Notes: generated by a model from the sequence alone, not told the origin. DNA of 64,000 nt from Paenibacillus kobensis NBRC 15729 (GCF_004000825.1 NZ_BILZ01000024.1:1-64000), one strand, 5' to 3'. Counted from the stretch's first letter, positions 1 through 8,598 are shown. Numbers and translations are program-made.

Positions 1-96
1 TGAAGCCGCGCCGCTGTCGCGACCGCCGCGAGGGCCAGCTGCGCCGCGTGAAGCAGCGCCGCTGTCGCGACCGCCGCGAGGGCCAGCTGCGCTATC
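1..96 (-). repeat. 48-bp tandem repeat encoding the helicase RG-rich tail
   Basis: Bases 1-48 and 49-96 are two copies of a 48-bp unit. The first 44 bases of each match except at one position. On the minus strand each unit encodes 16 residues of the type GAAGPRGGRDSGAASR. The 48-bp period keeps the frame, so copy number can change tail length without breaking the gene. The array may continue to the left of the window. Confidence 0.9.
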
Positions 97-1272
97 GCGA
101 TCCGCGCCGCCTCGCGCGGACTTCACGCGGATTGGCGCTTCGCCGCGCGCGATTGCCGAATCGTCGCGGCGCTCGACAGTGGTGCCAAGCGCGCGTTCGA
201 TATGCGCCATCGCTCCGCTGTCGCGTGCCGTCGTCAGCGTGACCGACATGCCTTCGTTGCCGGCGCGGCCAGTGCGGCCGATGCGGTGAATGTATGTTTC
301 GGCATCTTGCGGAATATCGTAGTTGAACACGTGCGAGACGCCTTCAACGTCTAGACCGCGCGCTGCGACGTCTGTCGCGACGAGCACTTGAAGCTTCGCT
401 TCGCGGAAACGTTTCATAACCTGCTCGCGCTTCGCTTGCGACAGATCGCCATGCAGTTCGTCGCTATCGATGCCGCGTTCTTGGAGCGCTTCGTTCAGCT
501 TTTTGGCACGAATCTTCGTTCGGCAGAACACGACGGCGAGGTATGGGCGGTAACGTCCGATCAGCTCGACGAGCGTATCTTCTTTCCGGCGATCTGTCGT
601 CTCAACAGCTACCTGCTTGATCGTGTCAACCGTTACCCGTTCTGGACGGATTCGAATATCATCGGGATTGTTCATGTATTCTGTGCCGAGCTTGCGGATC
701 GCTTCCGGCATCGTGGCAGAGAACAGCATCGTCTGGCGGTTCTGTCTTGGCATCTGCGAAATGATCGATTCCACTTCGGTCAGAAAACCCATGTGCAGCA
801 TCTGGTCTGCTTCGTCGAGCACGAGCATTCGGATTTTGCCGAGTGAAACCGTCTCGCGGCGCAAATGATCAAGCAGCCGTCCCGGCGTTGCGACGATAAT
901 ATGCGGTTCTTTATTTGCAAGCTTGCGGATTTGCGCTTCAACGTCTTGTCCGCCATATGCGGCCAGTACGGTTGCGCCTGCCGCTGGAGCAAGCTTCTTC
1001 ATCTCTGCTGTAATTTGAATAGCCAGCTCCCGCGTCGGTGTGAGCACGAGCGCTTGCGTTTGGCTTTTTTGCGTATCGATACGTGCAAGCAACGGCAGGG
1101 CGAACGCAAGCGTTTTGCCCGTACCGGTCTGTGCTTGCACGATAACGTCCGTCCCTTTTAGCGCCTTCGGAATTGCTTGTTCCTGTACAGGCGTCGGCTT
1201 CGTGATGCCGTATGATTGTAGAACGCCAGACAGCTCTTCCGAGACGCCAAGCGACGTAAATGTAGTTGCCAT
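1..1272 (-). CDS. DEAD-box ATP-dependent RNA helicase, CshA-like (C-terminus cut by window edge)
   Basis: An RNA helicase that unwinds structured RNA with ATP in ribosome assembly, RNA decay and cold adaptation. 424 codons are visible and no stop is reached. Reading from the ATG there is a Q motif (TKPTPVQEQAIP), Walker A AQTGTGKT, PTRELA, TPGRL, the DEAD box, SAT, then the second RecA domain with ARGLD and HRIGRTGRAG. Both helicase domains are complete by about residue 365. The rest is a low-complexity Arg/Gly/Ser tail, which is usual in cold-shock DEAD-box proteins and helps hold RNA. AGAGGAG lies 7 bases before the ATG. CshA is the closest guess, but CshB/DbpA-like paralogues cannot be excluded from motifs. 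Confidence 0.93.
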   Translation of the reverse strand, partial: MATTFTSLGVSEELSGVLQSYGITKPTPVQEQAIPKALKGTDVIVQAQTGTGKTLAFALPLLARIDTQKSQTQALVLTPTRELAIQITAEMKKLAPAAGATVLAAYGGQDVEAQIRKLANKEPHIIVATPGRLLDHLRRETVSLGKIRMLVLDEADQMLHMGFLTEVESIISQMPRQNRQTMLFSATMPEAIRKLGTEYMNNPDDIRIRPERVTVDTIKQVAVETTDRRKEDTLVELIGRYRPYLAVVFCRTKIRAKKLNEALQERGIDSDELHGDLSQAKREQVMKRFREAKLQVLVATDVAARGLDVEGVSHVFNYDIPQDAETYIHRIGRTGRAGNEGMSVTLTTARDSGAMAHIERALGTTVERRDDSAIARGEAPIRVKSARGGADRDSAAGPRGGRDSGAASRGAAGPRGGRDSGAAS

Positions 1273-1471
1273 TCCAAAACTCCTCTGTATGCGCGGCTCC
1301 ATGCCGCCGATTATCCTATCCAGTATACCAGTAATAGGGGATAAACGCATCTTTCGGCCTATTCGACTCCACCAGCTTTATTCTGTCCGTGTTGTTATGG
1401 TATACTTTGTACGAACAAATGATCCCGTAAGTATGTTAATAAGATTTGAATGGAAGTAAGGAGACAGCGCA

Positions 1472-1771
1472 ATGGCATTTGGCGTTAACCGACGCGAGCT
1501 GCAGGACTGGAAGCGTCAAGTTCAGATCGGCGAAATCGCCGTGATGACGCATTATTGGTATGACGAGCGGTTTCCCGGCAACCGGACGGTAACGAAGGTC
1601 GGCTGCAGCAATCTGCAGCGGCTAGCCGATTGGTGCAAGTTGCATGGATTGGATCCGAAGTACATTCATAAGCGCGAGCTTTATCCGCATTTTGACGTCA
1701 TCGGCCCAAAGCAGCGAGAGGTGCTGGCACGAATGGGACGGCACGATTTGATCGATAAATTTCAGCTGTAG
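1472..1771 (+). CDS. conserved small protein, function unknown (99 aa)
   Basis: A 99-residue basic soluble protein with no signal peptide or membrane segment. It is rich in Trp, Tyr and His (THYWYDERFPG, KYIHKRELYPHFDVIG), with a single Cys in KVGCSN. AAGGAG ends about 9 bases before the ATG. The compact sequence with many aromatic and charged residues looks like a conserved Bacilli family of unknown role. It is divergent from the helicase gene and followed by a hairpin terminator, so it is probably transcribed alone. I do not assign a function. Confidence 0.8.
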   Translation: MAFGVNRRELQDWKRQVQIGEIAVMTHYWYDERFPGNRTVTKVGCSNLQRLADWCKLHGLDPKYIHKRELYPHFDVIGPKQREVLARMGRHDLIDKFQL

Positions 1772-1806
1772 CTGCATCGAGATCGTTCAGCATAGAGCAA
1801 CGCAGC

Positions 1807-1836
1807 GGAGACTTCTGGACAGAGGTCTCTTTGTTG
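1807..1836 (+). terminator. probable rho-independent terminator after the 99-aa gene
   Basis: GAGACTTC and GAGGTCTC pair over 8 bases (one G-U) around a 6-base loop and are followed by TTTGTTGT. The stem is short, so strength is uncertain. Confidence 0.5.
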
Positions 1837-1888
1837 TATTCTGACAGCCGGGCCTAGCATTCGAGACATCATTAAGGAGGGGCGATAG

Positions 1889-2461
1889 ATGACCATTCAG
1901 CAAACAATTCTACATATTGACGATGAGCTTTCTGGCATCTTGCGAGATTACGAGGAGTGGTTTCGGCTAACGCCGGAGATGCTTCGGTTCAAGCCTCATG
2001 ACCGCTGGAGTATTGAACAAATTTTGGAGCATGTGACGTTAACGAATCATTTTCTGCTTATTCTTATCCGGAAAGGGACAAGAAAGGCGAAAGATTCAGC
2101 GTTAAAGTCTGACCTTAATCAAGCGGTCTCGAACTACGAATACAATCTGGAGGCACTGGACCAAATTGCTCGGCATAATTCATTCAAATGGATAAGGCCG
2201 GAGCATATGGAGCCGAACGGTGAGAAATCGACTGCAGAAGTCAAATTGTTGCTGGAAGAGCAGATTGAGGAATGCCAACAAATGCTGCGTCAGTTGCCGA
2301 ATGGCGAGGGGATTTTGTACAAGACAATGATGACCGTGAACAACCTCGGCAAGATCGACGTTTATCAATATCTTTATTTCTTATGCCTGCATGCGAGACG
2401 CCATATCTCTCAAATGCAAGGCGTAATGGAAGAGTACCGCAGATTTCACACTAGCCAATAG
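1889..2461 (+). CDS. DinB/YfiT-like four-helix protein (190 aa)
   Basis: A DinB-superfamily protein, a four-helix bundle that usually binds a metal through three His. Visible features are the helix-1 region DDELSGILRDYEEWFRLTPE, WSIEQILEHVTLTNHFLLIL with the expected first His, and HARRHISQMQ near the C-terminus with the second and third His. Known members are thiol-dependent transferases (bacillithiol or mycothiol) or have no known role. AAGGAGG lies 8 bases before the ATG. It is the first of four DinB-type genes in the first 15 kb. The substrate cannot be read from the sequence. Confidence 0.85.
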   Translation: MTIQQTILHIDDELSGILRDYEEWFRLTPEMLRFKPHDRWSIEQILEHVTLTNHFLLILIRKGTRKAKDSALKSDLNQAVSNYEYNLEALDQIARHNSFKWIRPEHMEPNGEKSTAEVKLLLEEQIEECQQMLRQLPNGEGILYKTMMTVNNLGKIDVYQYLYFLCLHARRHISQMQGVMEEYRRFHTSQ

Positions 2462-2473
2462 GAGGAACTTCCA

Positions 2474-3028
2474 TTGAACCATACGCAATTCTGGGCACTG
2501 ATTAAGCAATCGAAAGAGCATGGCGAAGAGCAGGTGGAATGGATAACGAATGAGCTGTGCAACAAAACCGTGGACGAAATTCTCGACTTCGAAATGGCGT
2601 TCGGCCAGTTTATGAAGCAGTCGTATACATCATCTTTATGGGGGGCGGCATTCGTCATTATGGGCGGGTGCTCCGATGATGGTTTCGATTATTTTAGAGG
2701 ATGGCTCATTATTCAAGGGGAGCAAGTCTTCGATAAAGTACTGGCAGATCCTCAATATTTGGCGGAATATATCCTGGAGGTCAATCGGGAGGATGAGTTG
2801 ATGCCTCAATGCGAGGAAGCATTGTCTGCTGCATTGGATGCCTATACCTATCTCAAGACTGGCGAATTGGCGTATGACGAAGACGTGCAGACCGAGTTCA
2901 TGAATACATTAGAGGCGCGCGGCTATGATTATGCACATCCGGATATCGAGTTTGATTGGGAAGAAGACGATTTGCCGGGGAAGTATCCGATCTTATGGGA
3001 GAAGTTCGGAGATGAACCGCTAACCTGA
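2474..3028 (+). CDS. DUF4240 domain protein (184 aa)
   Basis: A DUF4240 protein of unknown function, seen widely as a stand-alone single domain in Gram-positives. The N-terminal NHTQFWALIKQSK motif and the GCSDDGFDYFRGWLIIQG segment are typical. The C-terminal half is very acidic (FDWEEDDLPG). TTG is chosen as start because GGAGGAAC is 8 bases upstream and no better ATG exists. Only 12 bases separate it from the upstream DinB gene, so the two are probably co-transcribed. Confidence 0.85.
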   Translation: MNHTQFWALIKQSKEHGEEQVEWITNELCNKTVDEILDFEMAFGQFMKQSYTSSLWGAAFVIMGGCSDDGFDYFRGWLIIQGEQVFDKVLADPQYLAEYILEVNREDELMPQCEEALSAALDAYTYLKTGELAYDEDVQTEFMNTLEARGYDYAHPDIEFDWEEDDLPGKYPILWEKFGDEPLT

Positions 3029-3083
3029 TATGCGGTTCCTATGCAATAGGGCAATATCGATATCGGGGAAGGATGGGTTGACG

Positions 3084-3515
3084 ATGAGAAGAGTGACGGT
3101 TGTCTATTCGCTCATTCTGGATGAGACGAAGCAGAAAGTACTGATGGTACGTAATAGAGACCGAGACAGCTGGTCGCTGCCGGGCGGCGCCGTTGAAGAC
3201 GGAGAGTCGCTGGAACAGGCGGCGGTCCGGGAGGCGAAAGAAGAGACGGGGCTCGATGTTCGAGTTTTTGGCATAACGGCAGTCAATGAAGCGATGCTGG
3301 AGATTTACGAAGAACATGTGATATTCATTACGTTCAGGGCGGCAATCGTCGGAGGCAGCGAGGAGATCGTCAGACCGGACGAGATCAGTGACATTCAATG
3401 GATCGATCTGACCGAGGCGGACCGTTTATATCCCTACTATAAGGAAGGCTTTAGGGAAATCGTCCGGAACAATAGAGAAGTCAGCTATCATAATGAGGGA
3501 CGAGTGAAAAGTTAA
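3084..3515 (+). CDS. Nudix hydrolase (143 aa)
   Basis: Hydrolyses a nucleoside diphosphate linked to another group. The Nudix box is complete, from GAVEDGE through REAKEETGL, with the metal-binding REAKEE core. It follows an N-terminal strand (VTVVYSLILDE) and WSLPGG. The ATG at 3084 is preceded by GGGGAAGG; an in-frame TTG two codons earlier is also possible. Substrate is unknown. It resembles the MutT/NTP pyrophosphohydrolase group that cleans up damaged or surplus nucleotides. It follows the DUF4240 gene closely. Confidence 0.88.
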   Translation: MRRVTVVYSLILDETKQKVLMVRNRDRDSWSLPGGAVEDGESLEQAAVREAKEETGLDVRVFGITAVNEAMLEIYEEHVIFITFRAAIVGGSEEIVRPDEISDIQWIDLTEADRLYPYYKEGFREIVRNNREVSYHNEGRVKS

Positions 3516-3643
3516 AGCCGGATCATAAAGAAGTCAGCAGTTTCCTAACATACATTAAACATGGTACATTCTAGGTAATAGATGGCGAAGTCGAACAGAC
3601 CTCGTCATTTTTTGTAAAATGAGACGGTGACCGAGGTGCGAGA

Positions 3644-4450
3644 ATGAGTGCAACATTGCCATCCATAGAGCTGGCCAACGAGATAGAACGGTCTGAGATC
3701 GAATATATGACAGACCGTATGACTGCCATCCAGAGCAGACCAGACAATCCGGAAGGAATCGAAATCGAGACGTTCGGCAACGCGGTTGCATTATACAGTC
3801 GAACGATGCCTTGGGCGACGTTTAATACGGTCAAAGGCTTAACGGACCGCGACATCGATTATATCGAACCGATTCTCGAATTCTATCGGCAGAGAGACCG
3901 TAAAGTTCAATTCGAAATTATCCCGTCTCTGACGGACCATAGTGTACTGAACCGATTATCCGAGCTCGGCTTGTATCAGGCGGGTTTCCATTGCTCGTTG
4001 GTTGCGCAACCTAGCGTGCTGGAGTCATCGCGGGACACCATCCGAATCGAAGAACTGCCGGAAGATCAATTCGAGCAGTATGCGACGATACATTGCAGAG
4101 GGACCGGCTTGCCCGATGACGGGATTCCGTATGTGGCGCAGAATAACAAGGTGTTGCATGGCCGTCCGGGATGGAAGTTTTATATCGCCTATGTGAATGA
4201 GTCTCCGGCGGCTGTAAGCGTGATGTATATCCAATCAGAGAAAGCGTCTTTAACGTTCGCTGCTACGTTGCCGCAGTTTCGAAATCTAGGATTGCACCAA
4301 CAGCTTCTGCAACGAAGAATAACGGACGCCTATCATAGCGGCTGTAGGCTGGTCGTGGGACAATGCGCCTTTTTGTCCCAAAGCCATCGCAATATGGAGT
4401 CTGCCGGAATGAAATTAGGCTACGTCAGAACGTCATGGACGGAGAAGTAA
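3644..4450 (+). CDS. GNAT-family N-acetyltransferase (268 aa)
   Basis: An acetyl-CoA dependent acyltransferase with two GNAT-like halves. The first 125 residues form a degenerate GNAT-like lobe (FGNAVALYSRTMPWATFNTVKGL). The second half carries the fold's core, with ASLTFAATLPQFRNLGLHQQLLQRR in the place of the acetyl-CoA binding motif A, although the usual Q/R-x-x-G-x-G/A is altered to FRNLGLHQ. The start has GACCGAGG about 9 bases upstream. The acceptor is unknown. Confidence 0.82.
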   Translation: MSATLPSIELANEIERSEIEYMTDRMTAIQSRPDNPEGIEIETFGNAVALYSRTMPWATFNTVKGLTDRDIDYIEPILEFYRQRDRKVQFEIIPSLTDHSVLNRLSELGLYQAGFHCSLVAQPSVLESSRDTIRIEELPEDQFEQYATIHCRGTGLPDDGIPYVAQNNKVLHGRPGWKFYIAYVNESPAAVSVMYIQSEKASLTFAATLPQFRNLGLHQQLLQRRITDAYHSGCRLVVGQCAFLSQSHRNMESAGMKLGYVRTSWTEK

Positions 4451-4542
4451 TGTCAGTCGGCATCATAATGATTTATTGAAGGCTATTAAAATCTAATAAT
4501 TACGTACAGCATGAGATGCTAAGAGAAGGAAGCGGACTATCC

Positions 4543-4971
4543 ATGACTACAAATTATGCGACCTTATTAAGGGTGCCGACGATTGAGGAATATCGGGCAA
4601 TTTGTGACGCTGTAGGGTGGCAGGACTATATGAATTTCGAGGCAGCAGAGCAGTCTTTGGACAAGTCTTTATTCGGAGTCGTCATTCAGCATGAGAACGA
4701 GGCGGTTGGGATGGGCCGGGTCGTTGGTGACGGACATATTTACTTCTACATTCAAGATATTGCCGTCAAGCCGGAGCATCAGAACCAAGGCATCGGGCAA
4801 TTGATTATGTCGGCAATCGTTGATTATTTGCAAAACAACGCTCCGGAGAAATCGTTCGTCGGATTGTTCGCATCGGAAGGCAAAGAGCCGTTCTATAACA
4901 AATACGGGTTTCAAGCGCATAGCGGCATGACAGGGATGTTCGGGGTTGTACTCGATAAGGAGATCAAGTGA
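4543..4971 (+). CDS. GNAT-family N-acetyltransferase (142 aa)
   Basis: A small single-domain acetyltransferase. Motif A is clear: IQDIAVKPEHQNQGIGQLIM with QNQGIG as the pyrophosphate-binding loop, followed by the C-terminal FYNKYGFQ signature. Its size and N-terminal layout fit the YjcF/ElaA-like aminoglycoside-type GNAT proteins, but the acceptor is unknown. The ATG at 4543 is preferred over one 27 bases upstream because AAGGAA sits about 11 bases before it and the shorter protein begins at the fold. Confidence 0.85.
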   Translation: MTTNYATLLRVPTIEEYRAICDAVGWQDYMNFEAAEQSLDKSLFGVVIQHENEAVGMGRVVGDGHIYFYIQDIAVKPEHQNQGIGQLIMSAIVDYLQNNAPEKSFVGLFASEGKEPFYNKYGFQAHSGMTGMFGVVLDKEIK

Positions 4972-4987
4972 CGGATGGAGTGGGCGG

Positions 4988-5575
4988 ATGAAGAAGCGAT
5001 ATAGACTGTTGCTCTCACTTGCAGTCATCTGTGTCATTGCTTCATTGATTGTAAGCTCCGTTTTTTATAACCGCTATACGGAATACAAGAAAATGAACAA
5101 CCAAACTTACGAGAACCTAATGAGCAGTGTCTATAGTTACGGATTGGAGATTCCAGCGACCAAAATCGATGCGATCGTTCAGTTAATCAAGCTTAACTCT
5201 CCTGAAGCGAGAGAAGGAATCGAAACGTGGATACTAGAAATCGCTTCGGATTATAGTGTAGCCCAGAACGCGGCCGCCTTATTGGAGCCATTCATCAGTG
5301 ATGATGAGGGCAATCCAGGTTCCCCTGTCCAGATGTACCGTTTCTTTGGTGATCTAAAGTCGCTTCTGCTGGACATGGTTCGGACAGAAGACGATTTGGA
5401 ACAATGGAAGCAGATCGGGTTGGAGCTTAGCGACATCATGACCTCGTTAAAAACAAATTTGGATAAGCAAAAACTTGCAGATGCATCTGATGCGGCACAG
5501 CAGTGGAATGAGGCCATCCATCAACTGAAACAACGATATTCGGATACCTACATTCTGCAGCACATCATCCGTTGA
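4988..5575 (+). CDS. single-pass membrane protein, function unknown (195 aa)
   Basis: An N-terminal KKR cluster precedes one hydrophobic segment (about residues 6-27, LLLSLAVICVIASLIVSSVFY). This predicts an N-in anchor with a mostly helical extracellular domain of about 165 residues. There is no lipobox and no cysteine-rich region. The domain is rich in helix-forming residues and has no motif I recognise. GTGGGCGG precedes the ATG and the gene starts 16 bases after the acetyltransferase stop, so they are likely co-transcribed. Confidence 0.75.
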   Translation: MKKRYRLLLSLAVICVIASLIVSSVFYNRYTEYKKMNNQTYENLMSSVYSYGLEIPATKIDAIVQLIKLNSPEAREGIETWILEIASDYSVAQNAAALLEPFISDDEGNPGSPVQMYRFFGDLKSLLLDMVRTEDDLEQWKQIGLELSDIMTSLKTNLDKQKLADASDAAQQWNEAIHQLKQRYSDTYILQHIIR

Positions 5576-5617
5576 CCAATGTCAGGATGAAGTTTTTAAG
5601 GGGAGAGGAGCATACAT

Positions 5618-6037
5618 ATGGCAAATTCAAATAAGCCTGTCGGTCTAACGCAATCTGCTGGATATCAAGCAGGCGTAAGAAGAACGTTCCCGCTGCCACT
5701 GGAAGAGGCCTGGCATCTTATTATTTCCCCAGAAGGGATAAGTCTGTGGCTGGGCAGCACGGCGTTAACTGAGCTGCGGGTTGGCGAGCAATATACGACA
5801 GGCGAAGGGATTTCGGGAGAGATTCGGGTGGTCAATCATGCCGAGAATATTCGAATGACCTGGAAGCCGGAGAATTGGGATAAGCCGTCGACTTTACAAA
5901 TTCGGACGATAGCAAGCGGCAGCAATAAAACGACGATCAGCTTTCATCAAGAGAACTTACCGGACGCGGCGGTACGGGAAGAGATGATAGCAAGATGGGG
6001 GCAAGTGCTTGCTGACTTGAAATCAGCAATTGGATAA
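5618..6037 (+). CDS. SRPBCC / AHSA1-like domain protein (139 aa)
   Basis: A START-like (SRPBCC) fold protein of the activator-of-Hsp90 homologue type. In bacteria these are small ligand-binding proteins of largely unknown role. Visible features are the N-terminal strand (VRRTFPLPLEEAWHLIISPEG), WLGSTALTELRVG, MTWKPENWDKPSTLQIR and the long C-terminal helix (REEMIARWGQVLADLKSAI). GGGGAGAGG lies about 9 bases before the ATG. The ligand is unknown. Confidence 0.85.
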   Translation: MANSNKPVGLTQSAGYQAGVRRTFPLPLEEAWHLIISPEGISLWLGSTALTELRVGEQYTTGEGISGEIRVVNHAENIRMTWKPENWDKPSTLQIRTIASGSNKTTISFHQENLPDAAVREEMIARWGQVLADLKSAIG

Positions 6038-6076
6038 CAGCAAAATTTAGATGAATACAAATGAGGGGAGATGCCC

Positions 6077-6663
6077 ATGAAAATATTGATCGTATCCGAT
6101 GAGGAATCCAAGTACATTTGGGATTATTTTGACCGGGAACGATTTAAGGACATCGACCTCATTATTTCTTGCGGCGACATGAAGCTTCGTATCTATCATT
6201 CCTTGTCAGTATGATTCCTGTTCCGCTGCTGTATGTGCACGGCAATCATGATCTGACCTATATTACGGCGCCTCCCGAAGGATGCGAATGTATTGAAGAC
6301 CGGTTAATCACGTACCGCGGCATCCGCATATTGGGGCTTGGCGGGAGCCATAGGTACAGCCCCGGCGCACATCAATATTCGGAACCGCAAATGAAACGGC
6401 GAATTGCCCGATTAAAGCTGAAGCTGTGGCGAAGCCGTGGAGTGGACATTGTTGTCACGCATGCTCCAGCTTTCCAGATTGGCGACGGAGATGACGTGTG
6501 TCATCGAGGGTTTCAATGCTTCGTCGATCTGATCGACCGTTACAAACCGAAATATATGTTTCATGGGCACCAGCATTTGAATTATGGAAATGGACAGCGG
6601 ATATATCAACGGCATGATACGAAGATCATGAATGCGTTTGGTTATTTTATTGTCGAGTATTGA
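6077..6663 (+). pseudogene. calcineurin-like metallophosphoesterase, frameshifted
   Basis: The ATG at 6077 opens MKILIVSDEESKYIWDYFD and reaches the metal site ISCGDM, then goes out of frame and stops at TGA 6212-6214. The rest of the enzyme continues in the -1 phase from about 6184: VHGNHD, an RG-x-RILGLGG segment, VVTHAP and the final GHQH motif, ending at 6663. Restoring one base, most simply an A in the AAG at 6182-6184, would give one continuous reading frame of about 195 residues. All expected metal ligands (D, GNHD, H, GHxH) survive across the two parts. It may be a true pseudogene, a recent mutation or a sequencing error. The downstream part alone lacks the first metal ligands. Confidence 0.85.
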
Positions 6664-6700
6664 GATTTGAACCAAGTGTTCTAACTTAGGAGTTGTAGAG

Positions 6701-7225
6701 ATGGAAAACGTCCGGTTAGTTAAGCCTGCAGTAGATTTGCAGAACGAATATATGGATTTCTATCAGGAGTGGAAGGATAGCGGTGAAGATATGGTGCCGT
6801 GGGTCATTAGCCAAGATCCTTCTGATTTTCCGGCGATGGTTCAATTTCTGTTCAATAACGAGAAGGAAGAGAACTTGCCTGAAGGGTGGGTTCCGGATTC
6901 CACCTACTGGCTGGTCGAAGGCAGCGGGAAGGTCGTTGGAGCGGTCAACATTAGGCATCGGCTGACGGAGAAGTTGTTGAACAGCGGCGGTCATATTGGC
7001 TATGGAATTCGTCCTTCGGCAAGAAGAAAAGGGTACGCAACGAAGCTGCTCGCACAAGCATTGGACATTACGAAACAGTTAGGCATCACGAAGGTGCTTG
7101 TTGTATGTGACGAGAGCAATACCGCTTCAGCGAGAACGATCGTGCTTAACGGCGGCATACAAGATGCTAGCTTCACAGAAGAAAGCGGCAATGTCATCAA
7201 CCGATTTTGGATCGAGAACGAATAG
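6701..7225 (+). CDS. GNAT-family N-acetyltransferase (174 aa)
   Basis: A single-domain acetyltransferase of the YkkB/RimJ-like type. Motif A reads GGHIGYGIRPSARRKGYATK with RRKGYA as the acetyl-CoA loop. It is followed by LGITKVLVVCDESNTASARTI, in which the Asn-x-x-Ser/Ala pattern is typical of this group. The acidic N-terminal region (DFYQEWKDSGEDMVPW) is also common in these proteins. TAGGAG lies about 9 bases before the ATG. The acceptor is unknown. Confidence 0.88.
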   Translation: MENVRLVKPAVDLQNEYMDFYQEWKDSGEDMVPWVISQDPSDFPAMVQFLFNNEKEENLPEGWVPDSTYWLVEGSGKVVGAVNIRHRLTEKLLNSGGHIGYGIRPSARRKGYATKLLAQALDITKQLGITKVLVVCDESNTASARTIVLNGGIQDASFTEESGNVINRFWIENE

Positions 7226-7253
7226 CAGAAGACAAGGGAGAATGATTCTAATC

Positions 7254-7814
7254 ATGCAGCCTCCAGAACTTAATGAGATTATACAGAAAGCTCAACAACT
7301 GCGGTTCACAATGAACTGTGATATAGAAACCGGCCAGTTGCTTCGTACGCTCGCAAGTTCCAAGAGAGCGGGGACATTCTTGGAGTTGGGAACTGGAGCA
7401 GGTGCCTCAATAACGTGGATATTGGAAGGTATGGACTCTCAGTCTCGGCTGGTGTCTGTCGAAATGGATGATTCCATTCAGAGCATCGCCCGTTCGATTA
7501 TTAAGGATGAGCGTGTTGAGTTTGTAACGGAGGACGGCTCCATATTTATTGAACAGAATAAAGGAAAGAAGTTTGACCTTATCTTCGCCGACACGTGGCC
7601 AGGGAAGTTCTATCATTTAGAAGAGGCGCTGGAGATGGTGGCTGAAGGAGGATTCTATATCATTGATGATTTGAATCCTGTCGATTCATGGAGCCTGGGT
7701 CATGGAGATAAGGTGCAGAGCTTACGGATGAAGATGAGGGGTCTGCATGATTTTCGAATCGTTGAACTGAATTGGTCGACGGGGCTAATCGTTGCCACAA
7801 GAAGGACAAAGTAA
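7254..7814 (+). CDS. class I SAM O-methyltransferase-like protein (186 aa)
   Basis: An S-adenosylmethionine-dependent methyltransferase. Motif I is LELGTGAGASITWI (about residues 43-56), followed by VSVEMDDS (acidic end of strand 2), FIEQ, DLIFADTWPGK and FYIIDDLNP. The order and the D-D pair resemble catechol-type O-methyltransferases. AAGGGAG ends 13 bases before the chosen ATG. An in-frame ATG at 7242 is only one base from that site and is less likely. The substrate is unknown. Confidence 0.82.
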   Translation: MQPPELNEIIQKAQQLRFTMNCDIETGQLLRTLASSKRAGTFLELGTGAGASITWILEGMDSQSRLVSVEMDDSIQSIARSIIKDERVEFVTEDGSIFIEQNKGKKFDLIFADTWPGKFYHLEEALEMVAEGGFYIIDDLNPVDSWSLGHGDKVQSLRMKMRGLHDFRIVELNWSTGLIVATRRTK

Positions 7815-7827
7815 GGACGGCCGATGA

Positions 7828-8316
7828 ATGAGAATCATCTTTTTAGATATTGATGGCGTTCTAAATACCGATCGGGCAGTCCGGCTGCGCCAACTTCATG
7901 AACAGGCCGACATAAATTTCGATGCCGAGGCGATGAAGAACTTACAAGAGCTTATTGACGCCACGGATGCCTATGTTGTAATTAGCTCGACCTGGAGAAT
8001 TCACTACAATACGGAGAATCGATTGTGGACAGAGCTGATTCGAAACTTTATGCAATATGGCTTGGAGCATCGAATTATAGGGATAACCCCTGTTCTTGAC
8101 TCTAACCTGCAACCGTCGACGCGTTGGAGAGAAATCGAGAGCTGGCTTAGAAATTATCTGGATGGGCATATCCAATCCTTTGTCATTGTGGATGATGAAT
8201 GGGAGATGGGGCCTTATACGAGGACTCATTTCCTGAAGTGCCAAGGATATCGCGGGATTACAACAGAAGTAAAGGATAAAGCTATTCAAATTCTAGGTAC
8301 GGTAAGAGATAAGTAA
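7828..8316 (+). CDS. HAD-superfamily small phosphatase-like protein (162 aa)
   Basis: A capless HAD-fold hydrolase. The catalytic loop is FLDIDGVLNTD (Asp nucleophile and Asp+2), motif II is VVISSTWR, and the late motif is FVIVDDEWEMG. The STWR and late VDD layout matches the group of HAD domains found alone in bacteria and fused to RNA-repair proteins. No ligase or kinase partner is adjacent here. It starts 13 bases after the methyltransferase stop, so co-transcription is likely. Confidence 0.82.
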   Translation: MRIIFLDIDGVLNTDRAVRLRQLHEQADINFDAEAMKNLQELIDATDAYVVISSTWRIHYNTENRLWTELIRNFMQYGLEHRIIGITPVLDSNLQPSTRWREIESWLRNYLDGHIQSFVIVDDEWEMGPYTRTHFLKCQGYRGITTEVKDKAIQILGTVRDK

Positions 8317-8400
8317 TCTATATTTTATATGAAATTTATGCTAAATATTAGTGTTTTGTGGTAGATTCAATACAAAATCTGCTAATAGGGGCGTACTAGA

Positions 8401-8598
8401 ATGGAACAATGGGAATATAAAACGATCAAGTTAAAAACGGGCGGTTTTATGGGCGGCAAGGTTAACGAAGAACTGCTGGAGCAGGAGTTGAACATTTACG
8501 GATTCGAGGGCTGGGAGCTCGCTTCTTGCTTCGATACGAGCAGTTATCAAGGCCAATCGCGGGAAGTCATTATCGTTTTCAAAAGAAGAAAACAGTAG
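8401..8598 (+). CDS. DUF4177 protein (65 aa)
   Basis: A very short DUF4177 protein: WEYKTIKLKTGGF, then LLEQELNIYGFEGWELAS, then EVIIVFKRRKQ. This beta-alpha-beta layout with the conserved G-x-EGWEL is diagnostic. The function of the family is unknown. A ribosome site is not obvious (GGGGCG about 10 bases upstream). It ends directly against the start of the nucleotidyltransferase gene. Confidence 0.85.
   Translation: MEQWEYKTIKLKTGGFMGGKVNEELLEQELNIYGFEGWELASCFDTSSYQGQSREVIIVFKRRKQ

Noticed and set aside
1-96. Possible CRISPR-like repeats at the left edge
   Set aside because: The units are adjacent without spacers, keep a coding frame and translate to an RG-rich tail.
4451-4542. AT-rich promoter-like DNA before the 142-aa acetyltransferase
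   Set aside because: TTGAAG and TAATAAT are only about 12 bases apart, too close for a sigma-A promoter.
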